From positions 1 through 64,000 of IMG/VR virus record IMGVR_UViG_3300043409_000680: a stretch of 64,000 nt of DNA. One strand, written 5' to 3'. The first letter of the stretch is position 1, and every line of letters starts with the position of its first letter. Below, piece by piece: positions 25,163-33,931 of the stretch. Source of the DNA: a virus. Made by a program: the position numbers and the translations under genes. The notes below the pieces were generated by a model. The model was not told the DNA's origin and made no database searches. It worked only from the letters and a program-made list of their open reading frames with translations.

Positions 25163-26697
25163 CCAAATATCAGATTGACTACACCTCTAGAGACTTTGAG
25201 TCTATTAAAGCTGATCTAATTAAGATCATTAACTACCGCACCAATAATGAGTGGGATTTGAATGACCCATCAGATTTGGGAGCAATTCTTATTGAGTCAT
25301 TTGCTTATATGGGCGATATGGTTTCCTACTATATTGATCGTGTTGCAAATGAGTCCTCTGTTATGACGGCTACAAAAGAAGAAAACCTTCTTAACTTTGC
25401 AACTCTTTATGGGTATAAACCATCTGGTCCTACATCAGCTACCGCAGACGTGACATTTACTAATATTGGAATAGCAAATATCGATATTCCTGTTGGAACT
25501 CAGGTTATTGGAAAGATCAACTATAACTCTTATACTGAAATTTATTTTGAAACTATTAACTCTGCCATTGGTCTTTTACCTGGTCAGAGCGTAACTCTTA
25601 CTTGTCAAGAAGGTAAAACAGTAAATACTGATCGTCCTGATCTTATTGACCCAACAACAAATAAAGCCTTGCCAATTTCCTTAGGTACTTCCTCAGGAGC
25701 AGCTAATCAAGAGCTATCTCTCATTGATCTTAATGTTGTTGATACATCCTTAAAAGTGTACGTAGGACAAGGCTCAGCATTTGTTGGTTGGACCTATGTA
25801 GATTCCTTACTAGATCATGGTCCTGGGGAGACAGTATTTACCACCCGCCGTAACTCTGATGGAACTGTTGTTGTTATCTTTGGAGATAGCGTTAATGGCG
25901 CTATTCCTCAAGCAAATGCTTTAATTAGTGCTGTGTATAAAGTAAGCGCTGGCTTTGTAGGAAATATTGGAAGTAACGTTCTTGCTGAAGTTACTTACCT
26001 TCCAGGAAATACAAATTCAGAAGCGGTTACTTATCTTGAGGTTAATAACTCTGAAGCGGCTTATGGCGGAGCAGATGCGGACTCTTTTGACCAGTTACGA
26101 ACAAAAATCAAAGCCGCTATTGCTACAAAAAGACGTGCAATCACTCTTATTGACTATGAGTATCTGGCTTCTTTAGTTCCACAAGTAGGAAAAGTAAAGG
26201 CAGATTCTTCTGTTTATAGCTCTGTACAGATTTACTTACAGACTCAAAATGATGGAAGTACCACCCCTGGAATTGTTAACAACGTTACTACTACTGTATG
26301 GGAAGATATCGCTACAAATATTTCTAGCTTTTTATCTGATAAGATTCCTGCAGGAACAACAGTGTCAGTTCTTCCCCCTACATATTCTCCTATTTATTTA
26401 GATTTAAATATTACTATAGATAACGCGTACAAGCAAGCAACTGTAAAGCAAGATGTATATCGAGGACTTATCGGTTCAGAGGGACTATTTTCATATGACA
26501 TGAATACCTTTGGCAGATCAATTACGTTATCCAGTGTAATTTCAAAGATTTCAGCAATTCCTGGAGTGACAGATGTTGAGATTACCCGTATGGATACTGG
26601 GTATGCTATTGTATTAGGCAATATAAACCTAGCTGTTGGGGAAATTGGATACCTTATTCCAGGCAATATAACCTTAACATCTACAGGGGGAATGTAA
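25159..26697 (+). CDS. Baseplate J-like wedge protein (gp6 type)
   Basis: The 512-residue protein belongs to the baseplate J family. It has the N-terminal DYTSRDFESIKADLIKIIN, SDLGAILIESFAYMGDMVSY and ATLYGYKPSGPTSATADV. The central YGGADADSFDQLRTKIKAAI with TKRRAITLIDYEYLASLVP is the J signature region. J proteins form the wedge ring that opens on contraction. It follows gp25 with an ATGA overlap. Confidence 0.92.
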   Translation: MTKYQIDYTSRDFESIKADLIKIINYRTNNEWDLNDPSDLGAILIESFAYMGDMVSYYIDRVANESSVMTATKEENLLNFATLYGYKPSGPTSATADVTFTNIGIANIDIPVGTQVIGKINYNSYTEIYFETINSAIGLLPGQSVTLTCQEGKTVNTDRPDLIDPTTNKALPISLGTSSGAANQELSLIDLNVVDTSLKVYVGQGSAFVGWTYVDSLLDHGPGETVFTTRRNSDGTVVVIFGDSVNGAIPQANALISAVYKVSAGFVGNIGSNVLAEVTYLPGNTNSEAVTYLEVNNSEAAYGGADADSFDQLRTKIKAAIATKRRAITLIDYEYLASLVPQVGKVKADSSVYSSVQIYLQTQNDGSTTPGIVNNVTTTVWEDIATNISSFLSDKIPAGTTVSVLPPTYSPIYLDLNITIDNAYKQATVKQDVYRGLIGSEGLFSYDMNTFGRSITLSSVISKISAIPGVTDVEITRMDTGYAIVLGNINLAVGEIGYLIPGNITLTSTGGM

Positions 26698-26730
26698 TAA
26701 TGATCATCTATAGAACGATAAGGAACTAAT

Positions 26731-27288
26731 ATGGTAGCCCAATTTCCAACACAGGTAAGAGTTTTTTCTAATAAAAAAGACTTAACTAATACTGTTATGG
26801 CAGATCACGTAAACGCTCTGCAAGAAGAAGTAACAGCGATAGAAAACACACTTACTACTGATATCCTAACTTCTACCTATACTGGGGCTTTTGTTGCTAC
26901 TACGGCTTGGACTACTTTACAGCAAAGACTGGTAAACATTGAAAAAGGTCTTGTTAATGGAGTACCTAATTCTCCATATGTAAGAACTGCTGGTGGCAGT
27001 ACTCTAGCAAATAGTAGCGGTTTCGTAGGACTTAGCCTATCTACTAGTACTGGAACCAATAACTTAATATCAGCATTTGCATATGAGAATATTCCTGGGT
27101 TTAATGCTGGGGCATTAACATTTAACCTTAACTATAATGGTATTCCAAAAGTAGGTACTGGAAATGTACTTTATGTAGGTGGAATGGACTATAATGCTTT
27201 ATTAGCGTTAATAGCTGCGGCTCAAAACACAGCAGATTCTGCAATAATTTCGGGAGCTATCCACCCATTTGTATTATCAGGTATGTGA
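26731..27288 (+). CDS. Baseplate/tail accessory protein
   Basis: The 185-residue protein starts with a helical segment (KKDLTNTVMADHVNALQEEV) similar to the trimerising N-terminal helices of some phage fibres. Beta-rich Gly/Ser/Thr sequence follows. It lies between the J-like and the large tail I-like genes. AAGGA lies upstream of the ATG. It is not recognised at family level; a small fibre or connector is likely. Confidence 0.5.
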   Translation: MVAQFPTQVRVFSNKKDLTNTVMADHVNALQEEVTAIENTLTTDILTSTYTGAFVATTAWTTLQQRLVNIEKGLVNGVPNSPYVRTAGGSTLANSSGFVGLSLSTSTGTNNLISAFAYENIPGFNAGALTFNLNYNGIPKVGTGNVLYVGGMDYNALLALIAAAQNTADSAIISGAIHPFVLSGM

Positions 27289-27296
27289 TATAAAAA

Positions 27297-30200
27297 ATGG
27301 CAAAATATTCATATGATAAGTATGGTAATTTTATATACGGAGAATCAAATCCGGAAACAAGCCCATACTATCAAGCTAATATAGTTGCAGAGTCGGTAGA
27401 CTATAATACTATTAGAATTTTGTGGCAACCTATAAGCCCAAATCCTGTAATTGGTACCCCTACCTGTTGGGCTTTAGTAAAAACATTTACTGGAAAACCA
27501 GATGATCCATATGATGGTCGTATTGTTATTGCAGATTCTATGGAAAGATATCAAACTTCATGGGTAGAAACCTTTGTAAATACTACTGATATAGAGATTA
27601 ACTACTCTGTATGGGTATTTACTGAAGGATATGGTTGGACATTTTGTGGTAGTGCAAATGCACTTATTATTGCAAAGACTACTACTCCAGATTTAGTATC
27701 TAAATGGATACCTCGTGCATGGCAAAATGATAAAGAAGGTGTTGGAGATTCTGTAGGCGAGTACGAACTACAAGATCTTATGACAGCGATTACTGCGTAC
27801 TCAATTGAATATGACAAATTTCGTTTAATGTCAAAAATGCTAGAAAAGGTAAATACTTCCAAGTATATTACTAATAACTATGCTTCTACTAAACTATTAG
27901 ATTTTGGCTTTTCTTATGAGCCTAATTTGGGTGACCCTTACTATCGAACTTTAGCTATTTCTGGTGAAAAAATTAACAGCCTTAAGGGAACAACAGAAGG
28001 TATTTCTCAATACATAACTGCTCTTACCCACATACAAAACAAAATAGAAATTGGCCATAACTTAATTCTTGACTACAATGACTCCTCTTTTGAAGAGAGC
28101 ACTGGTAGATGGGGACCCAATATTGCTTGGACAACCTATACGATAGAAGGCATTACCCCTCCTTCCCCAAATCTTTATGATATTGAAGCATTGCCTAGAT
28201 CAGTAGGTTTAGGAAAAGTAACGTCAGGATCAAATTTAGTATTGGAACTTCCTTATTTACCATTAGCTACAACAATAGGTGGAGTTATTGATGGGTATTC
28301 CCAAATGATTCCAGTAAATCCAGGAACTAGGTATATATTTACTGGGTGGATTAAATCTGCTTCCTCATTTTCAATTCGAACAGAAATTCAATGGTATAAC
28401 TCTAAAGGACAGGGTATTTCTACCACTCCAGTTAATTCTACTACTACTATTGCTGCAGGTAGTTGGACAGAGTTTAAGTCAGTATCTGATGCATATAGAA
28501 ATGGTCAAATAGCGCCACCTGGTGCAAGATTTGCTTTAATTTCCCTTAGTACTACGGGAGCATATCCAACTTTTTATATAGACATGTGTCAGTTCTGTGA
28601 ATGGCAGCACAGCCTTTCATATGAAGACCCAAGACTTATTAAAATTTACCTTCGTGGACAAGAAGAAAACTTACTGCTTAATTCGTCTTTTAAAGAGGGT
28701 ATTGGTGGTTGGTTTGGAAAAAATGTTCAGCTAACTCATGACCAAAGCTCTGGATCTGGTTCTTTAGGAATATATCCTCTTGAAACAATACAACCTTGGG
28801 GATATTGGAATCAAATAAGTTCATTAATTCCTTATACAGGATCAATTGTTTGGTCAGATTGGGTGGAAGTAGACCCTGGCATTTCTTATACTTTTAGTAT
28901 TAATAAAGATCAAAATCTTACAAACAAAATTATATTGGGTATTGAATTTTCTAACGTTAGCAGTGAAGAAAATCAATCCTATGTTACTTTACTTGGCGAT
29001 ACTCTTTACTATGATAGTTTTGAAACAGCAAACAAAAATAAACTTGAGGAACTATTTTATGATGTAACTACTCATACTATTAAAGCTTCTCCAAATGTTT
29101 TTTTTCAAGCTGGTGATTCTGTAACTATTATTGGTGCTAGTAACGCACTATTTAATGGAACTTGGACGGTTTCTAGTGCTGACACAACAGGTTTTTACAT
29201 AAATAACGTATATTATGCTATTAATGCTAATTTACTTGAAGTTACTAATGCATATGCTGTCGGCACTACAAAAATTTACGGTAATGTTAATGAAGAGGTA
29301 TATCGTTATAATAATGAGATATCTCCGGATACTACATCTGTTACGGCAGTCGCCCCACCCAAGACAAAAGATTCTGGAAAACCATACGCTCGTGTGTACA
29401 TGCTTGGTGTTAATCAGTATGAATATCTAACTATAAAAAATGCTAGGTTTGCCCCTACTCTTATTGAAGACCGTAGTCAAGTAAAGGGTGATATTGTTTC
29501 ACTTAATCCAACGTATAATACTATTTATTTTGATGGTAACGGAAATGATCCAGACGATATAGTTACTGGTTTTGATCCTATAACTACTCAATATTTTAAT
29601 ACAGAAGGCTGTTTTTGGGAAACATCTAAGCGATATAACTTTGTTAACAATTCTAATTTTGAAACTAACATTACTGGATGGTCTGCTGTAGGAAGTAGCG
29701 TACTATCTAGCAACACATCCTCTGGATATAGTGGAACAAAATCTCTTAAGGTAACTGGTAGCTCAGGAAGTGCTGGTGGAGCAACTACTACGGTTTATCT
29801 TCCATATCCTGCAGTTGGTGGAGAATCTGTAGCTATCTCAGCTTATGTAAAAGGTGCGTTAGGAACATTTTCTATAACAAGCCCAGATGCAAATGCTTTT
29901 CCTTATTCAGGAGATAAGTCTTTTTATTTAGACGCAACTCAAGCAACCTCATGGACAAGAATTGATAATGTTATTACATTAAATCAAAACCAAACTAGTT
30001 TTACATTAAATGTCAACTCTGTTCTTGATTCTGGCTCTACTATTTATAGTATTGATGCAGTACAGGCTGAGTGGGGTCAGGTGCCATCACACTTTATTAC
30101 ACTAACTGATCCTGGAACTTTTTCTTTCCCTAATCCAAATCAGACATCTAATACACTATGGTCTGCTTATAATCAAAATATTAATAACGGTAAAAGCTCA

Positions 30201-31226
30201 TACATCTCAGAATGGGGCGTTAAGTTTAATCGTTTATTTGCAACTCTTCCTAATTTTGTTCCTACTGGAAGTAGTTGGACTATTAAAACTGGTTGGCCTA
30301 AACAACCTAGTGCAGACCTAGAGGAATCATTAATTCCTTCTTCTTCATTTGAGAATGATCTTGGAGACTGGAATAGTGATACAGCTCATTTGAAACGTGT
30401 TCCATATATGGGGTTGCACGTTGACTATGTAACACATGGAATTGCATATGCTGAAGTAACAACTCTTAGATCAGTAACTGATGAAAAGTATAATTTTGGT
30501 ATCTCTTCGGACAAGATATATGTAAATCCAAATAAAGGATATTATGGATCTGTTGCTGTGCGCCCTGTTCCTGGAACCTCTGCTTCTGGATTTTACGGTA
30601 TTGTAGTTGAAGCTTACAATGAAAATGATGTACTAATTCAAACATTTAATAATACTCTTAGAGTAAATACAGACCTTATTACTAATGGTATTGCCTTTAC
30701 ATCTAGCACAACAGCTCCAACGACTCCAGTTGAGGGCGATCGTTGGTTAGAGCCAGACAGTGGACGAATGTACACTTGGGTAATAGATGGAGACTCTTCT
30801 CAGTGGGCAGAAGTTGATGAGTATAACTATTATGTAGGTTCTAACCTAAACATTGATTCTCGCTATGCGTACAGCGCTACCCCACCAATTAATCCTATCG
30901 TAGGAAGCCGTTGGATAGATACAGATACCCAAATTGGCTACACATGGTTTGATGATGGAGATACCCAACAGTGGGTAGAGTTTGCAGTAATTTATTCAGA
31001 TTCTTCTTCATACGTTGATGAAACATACTCTCCTCGTTGGGCCTACCTAAATATCGTTATTCCTAAGGGAGAACTACTTATCCCAATCTATGGTGGCAGC
31101 CCAACTCTGGTACCTCCTACATCTTTGGAGACTGCTGCATATGTTAAATTTAAAGTAGAGTGTACTCCTGACGTATTTGCTACAGGACAAGCGTTCCAGA
31201 TAGATAGGGCTATTTTCCGAGAGTAA
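27297..31226 (+). CDS. Large tail protein: gpI-like N-terminus plus jelly-roll modules
   Basis: This 1309-residue protein has an FN3-like start (about 25-130) and then a region like phage tail protein I (WIPRAWQNDKEGVGDSVGEY, LMTAITAYSIEYDKF, LLDFGFSYEPNLGDPYYRT). Up to four carbohydrate-binding jelly-roll-like modules follow, each opening with a motif such as NLLLNSSFKEGIGGW, NFVNNSNFETNITGW or LIPSSSFENDLGDWN. Near the C-terminus are two copies of a P..G.RW....YTW..DGD..QW motif. The protein probably links the baseplate to fibres and may bind cell-surface glycans. It is the last gene of the tail operon. Confidence 0.7.
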   Translation: MAKYSYDKYGNFIYGESNPETSPYYQANIVAESVDYNTIRILWQPISPNPVIGTPTCWALVKTFTGKPDDPYDGRIVIADSMERYQTSWVETFVNTTDIEINYSVWVFTEGYGWTFCGSANALIIAKTTTPDLVSKWIPRAWQNDKEGVGDSVGEYELQDLMTAITAYSIEYDKFRLMSKMLEKVNTSKYITNNYASTKLLDFGFSYEPNLGDPYYRTLAISGEKINSLKGTTEGISQYITALTHIQNKIEIGHNLILDYNDSSFEESTGRWGPNIAWTTYTIEGITPPSPNLYDIEALPRSVGLGKVTSGSNLVLELPYLPLATTIGGVIDGYSQMIPVNPGTRYIFTGWIKSASSFSIRTEIQWYNSKGQGISTTPVNSTTTIAAGSWTEFKSVSDAYRNGQIAPPGARFALISLSTTGAYPTFYIDMCQFCEWQHSLSYEDPRLIKIYLRGQEENLLLNSSFKEGIGGWFGKNVQLTHDQSSGSGSLGIYPLETIQPWGYWNQISSLIPYTGSIVWSDWVEVDPGISYTFSINKDQNLTNKIILGIEFSNVSSEENQSYVTLLGDTLYYDSFETANKNKLEELFYDVTTHTIKASPNVFFQAGDSVTIIGASNALFNGTWTVSSADTTGFYINNVYYAINANLLEVTNAYAVGTTKIYGNVNEEVYRYNNEISPDTTSVTAVAPPKTKDSGKPYARVYMLGVNQYEYLTIKNARFAPTLIEDRSQVKGDIVSLNPTYNTIYFDGNGNDPDDIVTGFDPITTQYFNTEGCFWETSKRYNFVNNSNFETNITGWSAVGSSVLSSNTSSGYSGTKSLKVTGSSGSAGGATTTVYLPYPAVGGESVAISAYVKGALGTFSITSPDANAFPYSGDKSFYLDATQATSWTRIDNVITLNQNQTSFTLNVNSVLDSGSTIYSIDAVQAEWGQVPSHFITLTDPGTFSFPNPNQTSNTLWSAYNQNINNGKSSYISEWGVKFNRLFATLPNFVPTGSSWTIKTGWPKQPSADLEESLIPSSSFENDLGDWNSDTAHLKRVPYMGLHVDYVTHGIAYAEVTTLRSVTDEKYNFGISSDKIYVNPNKGYYGSVAVRPVPGTSASGFYGIVVEAYNENDVLIQTFNNTLRVNTDLITNGIAFTSSTTAPTTPVEGDRWLEPDSGRMYTWVIDGDSSQWAEVDEYNYYVGSNLNIDSRYAYSATPPINPIVGSRWIDTDTQIGYTWFDDGDTQQWVEFAVIYSDSSSYVDETYSPRWAYLNIVIPKGELLIPIYGGSPTLVPPTSLETAAYVKFKVECTPDVFATGQAFQIDRAIFRE

Positions 31227-31236
31227 TCTCGCAAAG

Positions 31237-31265
31237 TTGACAAATCCAAACTAAACGAGTAAAAT
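31237..31265 (+). promoter_or_regulatory. Sigma70-type promoter, probably giving a leaderless mRNA
   Basis: TTGACA (31237-31242) is followed after exactly 17 bases by TAAAAT (31260-31265), close to the consensus for the major sigma factor. The ATG of the next gene lies at 31273, 7 bases after the -10 element, so transcription should begin at or within a base or two of the start codon. No ribosome-binding site is present, which agrees with leaderless initiation, common in Actinobacteria. Confidence 0.8.
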
Positions 31266-31272
31266 AAAATCT

Positions 31273-31548
31273 ATGGGCATAATTCTAATAGCAGCATTAG
31301 CGACAGCATTTATCCTAACCGCAGTTGAAAGCCTCCTCATTCCTTTAGGAAAATGGCGGGGGCTACTTGCGCTGGGCATATCAATGTTAGCGCTTATAAA
31401 CCTTGAAGTCAAATGGTTGTACTTAGTCGTTTATGCCTTTGCGTCAACCTTTGTCGGACTCACCCTTTCTATTCTTGTAGACCAAATTTTTGCAGGTTCT
31501 ACACGTAGAGATTTCCGTGATTTGCCAAGAAGGGTCGACGTACGCTAA
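31273..31548 (+). CDS. Small membrane protein, probably leaderless
   Basis: This 91-residue protein has three hydrophobic segments: about residues 2-24, 30-45 and 48-73. An Arg/Asp-rich cytoplasmic tail follows (STRRDFRDLPRRVDVR). The ATG is 7 bases after a strong -10 element, with no Shine-Dalgarno sequence. It is the first gene after the tail operon and opens the replication region. The function is unknown; a host-takeover or superinfection role would be a guess. Confidence 0.7.
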   Translation: MGIILIAALATAFILTAVESLLIPLGKWRGLLALGISMLALINLEVKWLYLVVYAFASTFVGLTLSILVDQIFAGSTRRDFRDLPRRVDVR

Positions 31549-31570
31549 TATAGTATATAAGGAGGGTTAT

Positions 31571-32536
31571 ATGTTAAAACCTATTGTTAACCCAGGACTA
31601 TCGTTACGTGCAAGATCTTTGTTCTACTACTTCCTTGAGAAGGGTAGACTCATGTCTGCAGATGAGTTGTGGGCGAGTAAAGAATTTCCCGAGGGCCGTG
31701 ATGCTCTCGTCAACGCCTTGAATGAGCTAAAAGCCTTCAAGTACGTTCGTGCTGTCCGCACGAATGTCAATGGTCGCTGGGTCCACCAGCTTAAATTTAC
31801 CGACGCCGCCCTGAAGTTATTGGGCGATTCCGTGCCCGGATTCTCAGGGCATATGTATATCTATAGAGATGTGTCTGTCAATACTAGTACTAGTACTAGT
31901 GACTTAACCACTAGTAGCAAGCATATAGATACAGTTACTAACGTAACTGTATCTATACCCGAGCAAGCTCGGGAAGAAGGAGAAGCAATGGCATGGAATC
32001 TTGATGGAGAAGAAACACCCGATGGCGACTTTAAAAGCAAGTCTCAGTTACGCAGAGCTAATATTATGCAGGAGGCCGAAGATACTCCTGGCGCTGTTGG
32101 CAAACTTGAAGATCGTCAAAAGAAGCTTAACAATAAATACAAGCGTGCTACCAAAGCACAACACGCTGGGCGTAACCGCAGAGATGTTCCAGAGGCCGAT
32201 TGGACTACAACAGATCTAATCGCAGAGTTCTATGCGTTAACTGATGAGAAGGCTCCAGGTGTACCTGGGCAGGTTAATCAGGTTCGCATGGCAGGCTGGA
32301 TTAATCAACAGGTTGGGCTTGGTACAGAGCGTGCAGTAATCCTTGCAGCGATTCGTATGTTCTTTGCGGATCCACGAATGCTTCACGATGCTGGAGTAGG
32401 CAAGCCACTCTACCAGCGCTTCTTTGGCTACTATCTCACAGTTCACGGGGTGGTTACTAAGAAAGCAACTGTTTACGAAGACGAAGAGTTCCTAGCTCAC
32501 CAAGAAAAGATGTTACGACTACTGAGAGGCGAATAA
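31571..32536 (+). CDS. Probable replication initiator (winged-helix protein)
   Basis: The ATG at 31571 has AAGGAGGG directly upstream. The first 85 residues resemble a winged-helix domain (LSLRARSLFYYFLEKGRLMSA, DELWASKEFP, ALVNALNELKAF, then a beta wing). A Ser/Thr-rich linker (about residues 95-135) joins it to a helical C-terminal region containing DWTTTDLIAEFYALTDEK. The next gene is a DnaC-like loader and helicase and primase follow, so an initiator role like lambda O is likely. The linker-coding DNA holds strong repeats; see 31883 and 31924. Confidence 0.6.
   Translation: MLKPIVNPGLSLRARSLFYYFLEKGRLMSADELWASKEFPEGRDALVNALNELKAFKYVRAVRTNVNGRWVHQLKFTDAALKLLGDSVPGFSGHMYIYRDVSVNTSTSTSDLTTSSKHIDTVTNVTVSIPEQAREEGEAMAWNLDGEETPDGDFKSKSQLRRANIMQEAEDTPGAVGKLEDRQKKLNNKYKRATKAQHAGRNRRDVPEADWTTTDLIAEFYALTDEKAPGVPGQVNQVRMAGWINQQVGLGTERAVILAAIRMFFADPRMLHDAGVGKPLYQRFFGYYLTVHGVVTKKATVYEDEEFLAHQEKMLRLLRGE
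31883..31915 (+). repeat. ACTAGT repeats inside the initiator-like gene
   Basis: Three tandem copies of the palindrome ACTAGT occupy 31883-31900 and a fourth copy is at 31910-31915. They lie in the part of the gene that codes for the Ser/Thr-rich linker, where amino-acid constraint is low. Together with the hairpins that follow they resemble an internal replication origin. Confidence 0.7.
31924..31973 (+). repeat. Two adjacent perfect inverted repeats (possible origin element)
   Basis: A perfect 15-bp inverted repeat (arms 31924-31938 TATAGATACAGTTAC and 31943-31957) with a TAAC loop is followed without gap by a second perfect repeat, CCCGAGC (31958-31964), loop AA, GCTCGGG (31967-31973). 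Both lie within a coding region, so they are unlikely to be terminators: no T-run follows and the frame continues. Cruciform or hairpin structures of this kind are common at origins that lie in initiator genes. Confidence 0.7.
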
Positions 32537-33216
32537 TGTTTGACCTAAAAAGCTTAGCGCCCAGCCGTCGTTCTCAGATTATGACAGCAGGACTGCCAAT
32601 GAAAACTATCGGTATGGAGTTCTCAGATTTGGATCCAACTCCAGCTTTGGAGATTGTGAAGAACTGGGTAGCCTCAGTCATCGAAGGTAACGTTATCCAA
32701 GCAGTCGGAAAAGGCTCCTGCGGGGTCGGATTACTCCTGGTAGGCAATCCAGGTCACGGCAAGACTACTATGGCCTCTACGGCCCTCCAGGAGCTTATTA
32801 GGGGTATTCCAGGGGACGCCTCCGGTGTACTGCCAAGGCACTTTGGGGGGTTTATGGACTACCCCAAGTTTTTAAGGCTACAACAGAAAAACTGGGGCAA
32901 TGACGTAGACGACCAAAGTGAGATTTCTTTCCGACTTGACAGCATACGGGGTGATGCTGGTAATATGAATAATACAAGAGTATTTATTCTCGATGACTTA
33001 GGTAAAGAATACAGAACCCAGTCTGGATGGTCAGAGAACCAGTTTGATGCTTTGTTGCGTTCAAGATTTAATGCGGGGTTACCCACAATTGTCACAACAA
33101 ACGTACCAAAACAAGATTGGGGAAAGGTTTACGGAGAACCCATGGGTAGTTTCGTAAACGAAGCGTTTATTCCAGTTGTAGTATCGTCTAGTGAAGGGGA
33201 TCGTCGAGGAAAATGA
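32536..33216 (+). CDS. DnaC-like helicase loader (AAA+ ATPase)
   Basis: The 226-residue ATPase has Walker A GNPGHGKTT (residues 70-78), Walker B VFILDDLG (149-156) and a sensor-like VTTNVPK. This is the DnaC/IstB-type AAA+ pattern. Such proteins load the hexameric helicase at the origin. It follows the initiator-like gene with a one-base TAATG overlap and lies two genes upstream of the helicase, which supports the role. Confidence 0.85.
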   Translation: MFDLKSLAPSRRSQIMTAGLPMKTIGMEFSDLDPTPALEIVKNWVASVIEGNVIQAVGKGSCGVGLLLVGNPGHGKTTMASTALQELIRGIPGDASGVLPRHFGGFMDYPKFLRLQQKNWGNDVDDQSEISFRLDSIRGDAGNMNNTRVFILDDLGKEYRTQSGWSENQFDALLRSRFNAGLPTIVTTNVPKQDWGKVYGEPMGSFVNEAFIPVVVSSSEGDRRGK

Positions 33217-33509
33217 GAGAGACTACAATGACCTGGCAAACCACACAGTTGTTTTTATCTACTACAGGTGTACATGAAGTTCAAATTAACCTTGACAACC
33301 AAAAACTTCGATGCAACTGTCAAGGAGCAAGTTCTCGCAGTTACTGCAAACATATGGTTTTTGTTGATAAGCGTATGGAGCGTAACGGTGGGGTTTATCC
33401 TGTTGAAATTTCTAAAAATGCAAAAATGGAAGACGCAGCAATTGCTAATTTAGATCCAGAAGCATTTAGAGAATTTTTAGTTAGGTACGGCAAGATTGAA
33501 GTAGTTTAG
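33213..33509 (+). CDS. SWIM-type zinc-finger protein
   Basis: The 98-residue protein contains a CxCx(8)CxH motif: Cys34, Cys36, Cys45 and His47 (CNCQGASSRSYCKH). That is the SWIM zinc-finger pattern found in DNA-associated and ATPase-linked proteins. The start at 33213 makes an ATGA overlap; a second ATG at 33228 is possible. It sits between helicase loader and helicase, so a DNA-binding accessory role in replication is plausible. Confidence 0.65.
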   Translation: MRETTMTWQTTQLFLSTTGVHEVQINLDNQKLRCNCQGASSRSYCKHMVFVDKRMERNGGVYPVEISKNAKMEDAAIANLDPEAFREFLVRYGKIEVV

Positions 33510-33511
33510 AT

Positions 33512-33931
33512 ATGAGAGGGGGCGACATATCAAATGAGGTTCCAGCTCGTATGCTTGTCGCTCTTGACTGCATATTAAACCGAGAAATTAAAATAACTAA
33601 AGTTTTAGGTATTCCAGTACCTAAAGAAGAAGTTACATATAGTCGCATCTCGTTAGCAATGTTTTGGCGATTTGCAGAGAAGTATGGTTATACGCTAGAA
33701 TTAGTAGGGTTCGGTCATTCTCAAAAAGAAATGGATGATGTACTTGAGGATCTTCATAATTTAGGTACTAACCCATTTAGTTATTCTACCGCCTATAACG
33801 TAGTGGCTGACTTAGTAGCAGAGTTGCCTTATAGACCTGAAGTAAAAAACGTAATTGATATACCCAGTCGTAGTTTGCGTTATGGGCATTGGTATTTGGA
33901 TTTGGAGGCATTAAATAATGGCAGCAGATAA
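33512..33931 (+). CDS. Unrecognised replication-region protein
   Basis: This 139-residue protein contains TYSRISLAMFWRFAEKYGYT and ELVGFGHSQKEMDDVLEDL and has a mixed helix-strand pattern. It has no visible catalytic or metal motif. Its 3' end overlaps the helicase gene by 14 bases, so the two are probably co-translated. I do not assign a function. Confidence 0.5.
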   Translation: MRGGDISNEVPARMLVALDCILNREIKITKVLGIPVPKEEVTYSRISLAMFWRFAEKYGYTLELVGFGHSQKEMDDVLEDLHNLGTNPFSYSTAYNVVADLVAELPYRPEVKNVIDIPSRSLRYGHWYLDLEALNNGSR

